Source: Xestospongia bergquistia
Taxonomy: Eukaryota > Porifera > Demospongiae > Haplosclerida > Petrosiidae
Assembly: GCA_963965975.1 (NCBI GenBank)
Contig: OZ014414.1
Location: forward strand, 186,001 to 250,000
Direction of reading: 5' to 3'
Length of the DNA: 64,000 nucleotides
How positions within the stretch are numbered: the first letter of the stretch is position 1; each line of letters opens with the position of its first letter. The position numbers were made by a program, and so were the translations under genes. This document shows, in pieces, positions 45,511 through 55,172 of this stretch. The notes beneath the pieces were generated by a model that made no database searches, was not told where the DNA came from, and saw nothing but the letters and a program-made list of their open reading frames with translations.

Positions 45511-47342
45511 GGAGTACAAGTGAAAAGATATAACAGCTCTATGTTTTACCAAAGATAACCTTGACTTGTACTGATAATCAAATATTAGACAGCTGTTTAA
45601 ACCTCTTGGACACACAACATAAGTAGAGTCTCTTGACACTGCACTGACAGGAATTTATAAAATATATATTACAGTTTATGACATATAGGAAGTAATCAAT
45701 GTTTACATACACATATATATGTTGACAGAAATGTTGGCTTGCCCCATGATTGTTGAAGATCAAGTTGTACTTGAAGTATCTTTGTTGAATGTGTATTTGG
45801 TAGGTAGGTGTTACATGGGATGCAATTGACACTGCTACAATTGGGCATGCATGGAAGTTGAATGAATCGTTTCTTTACCTTGGAATGGCACACAAGCCCA
45901 CTGAAACTGGATAGTGTGCCATAAGTGTGTGAGTGCAAGCTTTTGCCCCAGCAACTCCCATGTCAATCAGACAGCCCTCTTCCAGTCTAGCATCAGGGTC
46001 AAAGGTTCAATACCAATACCAACTATCTCTGGAGACATGGCTCCAACACACCCATAGAAAGACATATAAATAAAAAGATCAAAACGACTCTGTATAAGTT
46101 GTGGGACAGATAAGGCAAATATCCTGGTTGCAATGATGTGGTACTACCTATGACTGCACATACTCCCAGTTATCATTAACCTCATCTAAAACTATGATCT
46201 AAATCTTATTATATAGTTTACAGATATAATAGCACTGTTTTAATCTGTTATCACTTAAGGTATAAGTACACTGCTTAATGCAACAGCCAGTACATACAAT
46301 TAACATGTCAATGTTAGATAGACCAATACAGGAAATGCTATATCAGTTTGCAATCACATTAAGTGACAAACATATGTTGTAACAACCATCAGTTGCTAAA
46401 TGAACAATTACAATTACATTTGTAATTACAATTTAGACAATTACTAATTAATGAGAGAATTAAAATTATAACAAAACTGTTCAATCATAGCGTGCCAACT
46501 TGAAAACTTAAAAGTAATAAGTTTCAATAGATGTTCTGTGATACTATAACAACTGTAATATCATTGTACAGTGCATGATAGGTAGTGTGGTTGGGTACTG
46601 CTAATCAATACATGTCTAACCTTTATTATCATCCAATGTTACATGTTGATTCTTCAAGCTATTTACCATATTGTTTACTAGTTGTTAAATATATAGATAT
46701 ACATCATTATTATAAGCCACATTGAACACTAGAAAGTAAAGTAACATAACATGCTCTAATAACTAGTACACACCAAAATTATATATTTCCTGAAAATATT
46801 CTGGTAATTAGAAAGACTCAAGACATTTGGTATGTTAAAATGCTAATAAATATTCACACAACTTGTTGCTTCAACTAATTAAGTTATTACTCTAATACTT
46901 CCAAATTTATATTTAACTGAAGCCTATTCATGCAATGAGGGGAACATAGAGTCTCATTTAATTGTATTACTACCTAAATGGGAAGTGCTCATGCAAGGAG
47001 GGGATGATGATAATCGAATATTAGATATAACTTGGTCTAGTATACTGTAACAAATGCTACTGTCAACATACAACCACATTAATTATTAGCTGTTTACAAT
47101 AATGAATGAGGAAAGATCATTGTGAAGTCAACCAATTGATGCCATATCACTGGTATGAACAGTACATCTATATCATTTTAAAGTCATAAGATCAACTTTT
47201 ATTCATCATAAAAACTGTCACTACTTAGACAGGCACAATAAAATAAAAAACAATTTGTAAAAAAACATGACATAAAAATTCGATAAAATTAATATTTCCA
47301 CTTTTATTTTTACAGCATGTTGTAGCCATGGCAACAGCAATC
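45511..47342. other. Spacer between integrin genes 2 and 3
   Basis: About 1.8 kb. A stretch at roughly 45720-46090 is GC-richer and has mixed composition unlike its surroundings, with GGTTCAATACC resembling a tRNA B-box, so it might be a SINE-like insertion; this is weak. The rest is AT-rich with no gene. Confidence 0.4.
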
Positions 47343-49784
47343 TCAATCTTTACCATATGCCACATTATCATAAGTTACAGTGGGGGCGTGGTAAATGGGA
47401 TTAAGATTTCGAGAAAAATCAGCTGTGTTGACTTCTTTTCGGAATGACTTGTATTCTCGATAGTCAAGACACATGATTATAAGTTTGATAATCACCAAGA
47501 TAATTATCCCTATGATCACTAATCCCACTAACACTAACAGAGCAATAGCCCAAATAGGTATAAGAAGACAATCACGTGGTGCAAGAACCTCATAGATTCG
47601 TTCCCTTTCTTGAGTTGATAAGCCAACAAAATAAACAAACCTACAAAAACTTGCACTATCAATAAATGAACATTCATCAGTACTACCTTCAATAGTTCCA
47701 TTGACATCATAACTATCTGGATTAGTAGGATAAGATGATAATACGGAATAGTTTGTACAAGTGAAACCAGAACATGTGGGACTTCCTCCATCTTTAGCTG
47801 CATTAGCATAGCATTTGACACATTCTCTAACCAAATCATTGTCATTGCAACCAGCAATTATACTTCCTGCTGACTGCTCACAGTACATACCAGTAAATCC
47901 TTCATTACATGTACAAGCACTTCCTTGAGGTTCACATGGGTCACAAGTACCTCGTCCACTACAAATTGTTACTGTACCTCTATTAGGATCAATACAGTGA
48001 TCACGAGAACATTGACATCGTTCTCCAGTATGTGGTAGTCCTGTAAGTGTAGAGTTATGACATACACACATAAATTCACCATTAGAACATGTACAATTGC
48101 CATGCCCACTACATACTAGTCCATTGGAGCCACTATCACATTCATAGTTACTACACTCACAAGCATCACCTACAACGCGAGGATTAAGGACACCACGTAT
48201 AGGATCAGCTGGTTGTGTACATATACATTGACCACAATCACATTGTCCCCTCCCACTACATGTGATACCATTTGGACCCACAGGACAATCAACAGTTGAG
48301 CAAGAACAGTCATTTCCTTCCCATCCCTCAAAACAACTACATCGACCACAAGTAATGTTGCCATTATTATTACAGTTAGTACTATTGTATTCTTGTTCCT
48401 TATCACAAGCACAGTCACAAAATCCAGTAATATTAGCCACAAATTGTCCGAATGGTCGAAGATTAAATTGTATTTGTACACTCTTTCCATTTCTTAGACT
48501 TTCTGTACATTGTTGAAGTGTCAATGTAATTGTAAAGTTAACTGTTCCATTACCAATATCAGTACATTCATTGGAATCTTGTAAGTAAGTAGATCCAGGA
48601 GGACAGTTAATAGTAACATTAGCTGAGAGGTAATTGGGAATATTAAAACTAAGACGAGCATCAGCTATTGCATTGGCATGTGCTTCACTTAGGACATCTT
48701 CAAGATTGTCTGAATTTGATGATAAAAGTACTGTTGAACTGTCAAGTAATGGACTAATTGTGTCATTATAAAGACTTAGAATTTTTTCTGATAAATTAGA
48801 GGAAGGTAAAGGAACTGCAAATACAGGAACAATGTTGGCATCTTCTAAAGCTTGTCTGACTTGTTCTATACTGGGATAGTCTTGAGTAAGACTTTCTGTA
48901 TATAGAGTTTTCTCTAAAGTTGGATCATATTGTGTGTGACATTGTCCATCATTAGGTTTTACTAACCCAGCAAGATATCCATCACCTGCTGTGTGGAGGA
49001 CATCATCTGTCATAACTAGAAGGATCTTGATAGAAGTTTCTCTCCATTCAATCAAATCTTTACATACCACAGCTTGTAACATAGGACCTAATGGATCTTC
49101 AGGATCATCAACATTAGTTGATATAATAGTCTCTTGTACTGATGAATTAAAGAGATCAGATGAATTTGTAAGACTGATAACATGTTCGTAATTAAATGGT
49201 TTTGCACAAGGTATAGCACCACCACAACTAGATGGTTGTCCTGAAACAACAAAAACTTTATTAAGTTGTGCTGATGAAGTATATGGCAGTGAAGGTTTAT
49301 CAACAAATGTTCCAAAGCCAATAAGGAAATCAGATGATACATTCCTCAGAGCCAGTGGCAGTTGTGGAGCTAATACTTTGACTGTTTTAAGATCTGATTC
49401 AAAACTAAAAGACAAATCCATTAACATATAAACATCAAGTGGAAAGTTTTCTGCAGCCTTTAAGGATACTGAGAAACTCACAGGTTCATTAACTCTGAGC
49501 TTAAGATCAATTGACTTTAGAGATACTTGATTGTCCTCAGTGAGGGGAATCTCCTGTTTGTCAATGATAGTAGTTGCTGGTTGAAGCAAGTCATCTTTCC
49601 TGCAGCTGTTGGCATTACCTTGAGAGAGACAGCGAGCACTATTAAGAGTAGAACACCAGACACAAGAGGCAGTTGAGATACACTTTGAACAAGTGACAAG
49701 AGTAGTACAGTTGATAACCTGAGGTGCTCCAAAGGAGAGCAATGAAGCTAGTAGCATCATATACACCAGCATTTGTTGAGCCAT
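47343..49784 (-). CDS. Integrin beta subunit, array gene 3 (intronless)
   Basis: 813 residues from MAQQMLVYMM. Domain order as in gene 1. MIDAS reads DLSFS then FESDL. The specificity loop is VVSGQPSSCGGAIPC. NVDDPEDPLG is retained, with PM instead of AM following. I-EGF modules are complete; an extra change in the second module (CTQPADPIRG) and the sixth (CSRDHCIDPNRG) sets it apart. The TM is followed by KLIIMCLDYREY, with a Cys in place of the Tyr found in gene 1. The tail NLNPIYHAP ends NVAYGKD. No disabling changes. Confidence 0.94.
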   Translation of the reverse strand: MAQQMLVYMMLLASLLSFGAPQVINCTTLVTCSKCISTASCVWCSTLNSARCLSQGNANSCRKDDLLQPATTIIDKQEIPLTEDNQVSLKSIDLKLRVNEPVSFSVSLKAAENFPLDVYMLMDLSFSFESDLKTVKVLAPQLPLALRNVSSDFLIGFGTFVDKPSLPYTSSAQLNKVFVVSGQPSSCGGAIPCAKPFNYEHVISLTNSSDLFNSSVQETIISTNVDDPEDPLGPMLQAVVCKDLIEWRETSIKILLVMTDDVLHTAGDGYLAGLVKPNDGQCHTQYDPTLEKTLYTESLTQDYPSIEQVRQALEDANIVPVFAVPLPSSNLSEKILSLYNDTISPLLDSSTVLLSSNSDNLEDVLSEAHANAIADARLSFNIPNYLSANVTINCPPGSTYLQDSNECTDIGNGTVNFTITLTLQQCTESLRNGKSVQIQFNLRPFGQFVANITGFCDCACDKEQEYNSTNCNNNGNITCGRCSCFEGWEGNDCSCSTVDCPVGPNGITCSGRGQCDCGQCICTQPADPIRGVLNPRVVGDACECSNYECDSGSNGLVCSGHGNCTCSNGEFMCVCHNSTLTGLPHTGERCQCSRDHCIDPNRGTVTICSGRGTCDPCEPQGSACTCNEGFTGMYCEQSAGSIIAGCNDNDLVRECVKCYANAAKDGGSPTCSGFTCTNYSVLSSYPTNPDSYDVNGTIEGSTDECSFIDSASFCRFVYFVGLSTQERERIYEVLAPRDCLLIPIWAIALLVLVGLVIIGIIILVIIKLIIMCLDYREYKSFRKEVNTADFSRNLNPIYHAPTVTYDNVAYGKD

Positions 49785-51563
49785 GGAGGACAGAGTGAAA
49801 TTATTTCCAAACTTTTAAAAGAGACAACTTGATATTTCATTTAGTCATATATAGCTGCTTTAAAGTCACTTTATGATATTTACTATAGTATTATTATGGC
49901 CACTAGGAAGTCTTATAATATACGGAATGGCTATGGTATTAACTAGTAGCCTTTCTCTATGATGTTTATAAAGTAGTTGTCTGATGAGAAGCACTTGAAA
50001 TGTTTGTTTACATAACATGTACAATCAAGGCATACACAACTACTATGGACTGAATATTAACTTAATTTCAACTCCAATCAAATTGTTACACGCCACTCCT
50101 TGTAACGTAGCACTTTCTTTGTCTTCAGGACTATCATCATTATTTCATGTAATACTTTCTTGTACTGATGAATTGAAGTACCATTGTCAAATATGTGTGT
50201 GGCTGAATGTAAGTTATTAGTGACTGTGAAGGTCCAGGTTATTTTATTTTGTGTTAATAATATTTACTGTGGTTAGATTTTGTTAATTAGTGTAATTATA
50301 ACCTCAATGTGAATCATTTAGAGAGAGAGATATATATAGTTGATTGTGTTCCTTTTCTTAAAGAAAGTCCTTTGACTAAAGTTATTCTGTCCGTTACAGT
50401 GACAAGCTTAGAGTGTATATAACAATGGCTAGTTAATAAGTGAATTATAACAAACCTATTTAATTATATTGTGTTGACTTGAAAGCTTAAAGGTTCAAAA
50501 TAAGGAGTCAAGTAATGAAGTGTACAAGTATAATAAATAAAAAATTAATAATAAAATAATAAAATAAAATATGACAGAGATAGTGGTGTACGTATTATTT
50601 TAACCCTTCCATGACATGTACTATTATAACACTATCTGTGAGAGTCTATTTATAATCAGATTCACTAGTTATATAACATGATATCTGTAATAAGTTGTAA
50701 TAGATGTTCTGTGATACTATAACTGCACTATAGTTCATTATAGTGTGGTTAGGTACTGTCCATCAATACATGTCTAACCTTTACCATAATAATTCAATGT
50801 TTTGTGTTCATTATTTAATTTATTTATCATATTGTTACTAGTTGTTAAATGTATATAGGAGTGTATGAAACCTGAGGAACCATCATGAGTTGGGTAAATA
50901 ACAAATTTATATTATCAGTTTAGTTAGCTAGTGAACCAGATAGTGTATTTTATGATGTCATGTACTTGTCATGAGATTGTTGATAATTTTAAACACAGCT
51001 ATTGATCCTGTATAAAAGTGTTACCAATCCAAACAATATAATGTTAAATACCATAAGCCATTATACATATTAACTCATTTGTTATGTCTTAGAACCTATG
51101 TACTTTCTGTACTGCTAATATTGTTGGATCTTTTTGACATTTTAATATGTTATATCAGTGACATTCACTTTATATATGTGTGATATGTACTTGTGATCAG
51201 ATACTAATCAGCTGTAAGGAATATAATTACATTATTACCTGATAACATTAATGAATGAAGAAAGACTTTAGTCAGTTTAACATATTGATACCGGACCATA
51301 TTGCTAGTACAAATAAAACTCAGTAAGCCATATAACTGCTATTTCCATATAAGGAGAGGACCTGCAATGTTTGTGAGTGTAAGATTATAATAAAATTTAA
51401 ACACAAAAAATGTTAAAGACAACTTTTATTCATGAAAAAATGTCACTACTGAGACAATCACACAAAACTAACATTACTACTGAACAATGAACAAGTATGA
51501 TTCCTACTTTACACACTACTACATTTATTTTTATAAGAAGTTGTAGTCATGGGAACAACAAAC
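49785..51563. other. Spacer between integrin genes 3 and 4
   Basis: About 1.8 kb, AT-rich, with one decayed integrin fragment (50060-50190) and no intact gene. Confidence 0.6.
50060..50190 (-). pseudogene. Relic of an integrin beta-I domain
   Basis: Minus-strand translation gives FNSSVQESIT, a stop, then NDDSPEDKESATLQGVACNN. This aligns with LFNSSVQETIISTNVDDPED and MLQAVVCKDLIEW of the intact genes. Only about 130 bp survive, with stops, showing that the array once held at least one more gene or gene piece. Confidence 0.7.
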
Positions 51564-54005
51564 TCATTCTTTACCATATGCCACATTATCATATGTAACA
51601 GTAGGGGCGTGGTAAATGGGATTAAAGTTTTTAGATAAATCAGTTTCATCGACTTCTTTTTGGAACACCTGATATTCTCGATGATCAAGATACATGATTA
51701 TAAGTTTGATAATCACCAAGATAATTATTCCTATGATCACTAATCCCACTAAAATTAACAGAGTAACAGCCCAAATAGGTATAAGGAGACAATCACGTGG
51801 TGCAGGAACCTCATAGATTCGTTCCCTTTCTTGAGTTGATAAGCCAACAAAATAAACAAACCTACAAAAATTTGTGCTGTCAGTAAATGAACATTCAACA
51901 GTACTACTATCAATAGTTCCATCAACATCATGACTATCTGAATTAGAAGGATAAGATGATAATATGGAATAGTTTGTACAAGTGAAACCAGAACATGTGG
52001 GACTTCCTCCATCTTTAGCTGCATTAGCATAGCATTTGACACATTCTCTAACCAGATCATTGTCATTGCAACCAGCAACTATACTTCCTGTTGACCGCTC
52101 ACAGTACATACCAGTAAATCCATCATTACATGTACAAGCTCTTCCTTGAGGTTCACATGGGTCACAAGTACCTTGTCCACTACATATTGCTGCTGTACCT
52201 CCATTAGGATCAATACAGTTATCTCGAGAACATTGACATCGTTCTCCAGTATGTGGTAGTCCTGTAAATGTAGAGTTATGACATACACACATGAATTCAC
52301 CATTAGAACATGTACAATTGCCACGCCCACTACATACCACTCCATCAGAGTCAGTATCACATTCATAGTTACTACACTCACAAGCATCACCTACAATGCG
52401 AGGATTGAGGACTCCCCCTATAGGCTGAGTTTGCAGTGTACACATACATTGACCACAATCACATTGTCCCCTCCCACTACATGTTATGCCATTTGGACCC
52501 ACAGGACAATCAGCAGTAGTGCAAGAACAGTCGTTTCCTTTCCATCCCTCAAAACAACTACATCGACCACAAGTAATGTTACCATTATTATTACAGTTAG
52601 TACTATTGTATTCTTGTTCCTTATCACAAGTACAGTCACAAAATCCAGTAATTTTAGCCACAAATTGTCCAAATGGTCGAAGATTAAATTGTATTTGTAC
52701 ACTCTTTCCATTTCTTAGACTTTCTGTACATTGTTGAAGTGTCAATGTAATTGTAAAGTTAACTGTTCCATTACCAATATCAGTACATTCATTGGAATCT
52801 TGTAAGTAAGTAGATCCAGGAGGACAGCTAGCAGTAACATTAGCTGAGAGGTAATTGGGAATATTAAAACTAAGACGAGCATCAGCTATTGCGTTGGCAT
52901 GTGCTTCACTTAGGACATCTTCAAGATTGTCTGAATTTGATGATAAAAGTACTGTTGAACTGTCAAGTAATGGACTGATTGTGTCATTATAAAGACTTAG
53001 AATTTTTTCTGATAAATTAGAGGAAGGTAAAGGAACTGCAAATACAGGAACAATGTTGGCATCTTCTAAAGCTTGTCTGACTTGTTCTATACTGGGATAA
53101 TCTTGAGTAAGACTCTCTGTATACAATGTTTTATTTAAAACTGGATCATATTGTGTGTGACATTGTCCATCATTAGGTTTTACTATCCCAGCAAGATATC
53201 CATCACCTGCTGTGTGGAGGACATCATCTGTCATAACTAGAAGGATCTTGATAGAAGTTTCTCTCCATTCAATCAACTCTTTACATACTACAGCTTGTAA
53301 CATAGGACCTAATGGATCTTCAGGATCATCAACATTAGTTGATATAATAGTCTCTTGTACTGATGAATTAAAGAGATCAGATGAGTTTGTAAGACTGATA
53401 ACATGTTCATAGTTAAATGGCTTTGTACAGAGTGATTGGCCACCACAGCTAGATGGTTGTCCTGAATTATTAAAAACTTTATTAAGTTGTACTGATGAAG
53501 TATATGGTAGTGAAGGTTTATCAACAAATGTCCCAAAGCCAATAAGGAAATCAGATGATACATTCCTCAGAGCTAAAGGTAGTTGTGGAGCTAATACTTT
53601 GACTGTTTCAAGATCTGATTCAAAACTAAAAGACAAATCCATTAACATATAAAGATCAAGTGGAAAGTTTTGCGCAGCCTTTAAGGATACTGAGAAACTC
53701 ACAGACTCATTAACTCTGAGCTTAAGATCGATTGACTTTAGAGATACTTGATTGTTCTCAGTGAGGGGAATCTCCTGTTTATCAATGATAGTAGTTGCTG
53801 GTTGAAGTAAGTCATCTTTTCTGCAACTGTTGGCATTTTCTTGAGAGAGACAGCGAGCATTACCAGGAGTGGAACACCAGACACAAGAGGCAGTTGAGAT
53901 ACACTGCGAACAAGTGACAAGAGTAGGGCAGATGATAACCTGAGGTGCTCCAAAGGAAAGTAATGAAGCTAATAGCATCAAATACATTAGGACTTGTTGA
54001 GCCAT
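51564..54005 (-). CDS. Integrin beta subunit, array gene 4 (intronless)
   Basis: Start taken at 54005 (MAQQVLMYLM) by alignment with genes 1 and 3. An in-frame ATG 33 nt upstream (54038) is also possible and is shared with gene 5. 813 residues. MIDAS DLSFS, FESDL; specificity loop NNSGQPSSCGGQSLC; NVDDPEDPLGPM. The beta-I domain is closest to gene 3, while the cytoplasmic tail (DETDLSKNFNPIYHAPTV) is closest to gene 5. This mosaic relationship suggests exchange between copies. TM and NPIY/NVAY tail motifs are intact. Confidence 0.94.
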   Translation of the reverse strand: MAQQVLMYLMLLASLLSFGAPQVIICPTLVTCSQCISTASCVWCSTPGNARCLSQENANSCRKDDLLQPATTIIDKQEIPLTENNQVSLKSIDLKLRVNESVSFSVSLKAAQNFPLDLYMLMDLSFSFESDLETVKVLAPQLPLALRNVSSDFLIGFGTFVDKPSLPYTSSVQLNKVFNNSGQPSSCGGQSLCTKPFNYEHVISLTNSSDLFNSSVQETIISTNVDDPEDPLGPMLQAVVCKELIEWRETSIKILLVMTDDVLHTAGDGYLAGIVKPNDGQCHTQYDPVLNKTLYTESLTQDYPSIEQVRQALEDANIVPVFAVPLPSSNLSEKILSLYNDTISPLLDSSTVLLSSNSDNLEDVLSEAHANAIADARLSFNIPNYLSANVTASCPPGSTYLQDSNECTDIGNGTVNFTITLTLQQCTESLRNGKSVQIQFNLRPFGQFVAKITGFCDCTCDKEQEYNSTNCNNNGNITCGRCSCFEGWKGNDCSCTTADCPVGPNGITCSGRGQCDCGQCMCTLQTQPIGGVLNPRIVGDACECSNYECDTDSDGVVCSGRGNCTCSNGEFMCVCHNSTFTGLPHTGERCQCSRDNCIDPNGGTAAICSGQGTCDPCEPQGRACTCNDGFTGMYCERSTGSIVAGCNDNDLVRECVKCYANAAKDGGSPTCSGFTCTNYSILSSYPSNSDSHDVDGTIDSSTVECSFTDSTNFCRFVYFVGLSTQERERIYEVPAPRDCLLIPIWAVTLLILVGLVIIGIIILVIIKLIIMYLDHREYQVFQKEVDETDLSKNFNPIYHAPTVTYDNVAYGKE

Positions 54006-55172
54006 GGAGGACAGAGTGAAAATATTGTTACCCTTCATCTATATCAATACAGGAAAAGCTATGCTGTCCGATAGGAAGCACCTGAAATGCTAGTGTACCC
54101 AGATTCATTGCATATATAGTAACAAATATGATATTATCTTTTGTATCAACTATGAAATAGTCCAAGCAAATTGACGCCAGCTGTTGCAAACTTTTATATA
54201 CTGTCTGTAGTTTTGTAGATTATTAAGTAAATCATGTCATGCTTATGTCATAACTGCTGAGTAAAATTATGATAACAAAGAAACCCTCATATATATATAT
54301 ATGTATATGTAACAAAGTATACAAATGTATGATGCTATGCTTACATAAAGTTCAGTAGCTTATTATATTGTAAAAATATACAACACTTTATTATAAATAA
54401 TTGTAAATATAATACATTTAAATCTAACAAGAACTGTACACAAAGTATCATGTTATTTGGAACCCAATACTAAAACCATATCAAAAACTACTTTTTTGAT
54501 ACAAAAAACCCCATTAAACTAAATACATGGTTTGTATTCAAAGGACAAGGACAATATATTCAGGTAGACTGTGGTTAAGAGTTAATAAAAGAATACCATA
54601 AATATTTAAAAGAATGATATAATGTTTAAGTCAATTCTTTTAAACTACAGTATTGCAACACTTACCTTCAGGATCTTGTTTATAAGTTATAAGGTCATGA
54701 GTTATTTGGTTTAAAGAACCTTCCTATTTATTTAGTGAAATCATCCATTTCTCAAATTTAACATTGAATATTCAATTTATTAACAAGACGTCATACTTAA
54801 AATTACATTATTAACTGATAACATTAATGAGTGAGGGAAGACCTTAGTCAGTTCAATATATTGATACTAAGCTATATCATTAGTACATGTAAAACTCAGT
54901 AAACCATATAACTGCCATTTCCATATAAGGAGAGCACCTGTAATTTTTGTGGGTGTAAAGTTATGAAAACAAATTTTAAGCCAAAATTAAAATTTGAGGA
55001 CACCTTTTATTCCTTTTATTCATGAAGTGTCGCTATTGAGACAAATACATAAAACAAAAGTTACTCATACAAAGATATAATTATATATTACTCCTAAGTA
55101 GTAAATGTATGTTTGACTCCTACTTTACATGCTACCACATAGGAAGTTGTAGTCATGGGAACAACGACCTCA
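54006..55172. other. Spacer between integrin genes 4 and 5
   Basis: The parts at about 54170-54790 are duplicated at 59025-59400 behind gene 5's upstream region, so gene plus upstream spacer was the unit of duplication. It includes the uninterrupted version (caaattgacgcc) of the site carrying the large inverted-repeat element next to gene 5. Confidence 0.75.

Noticed and set aside
45511-45639. Upstream extension of integrin gene 2 (MSRDSTYVVC...)
   Set aside because: It would place 43 hydrophilic residues before the signal peptide and has no counterpart in the paralogs; MAHQVLEYLL is the better start.
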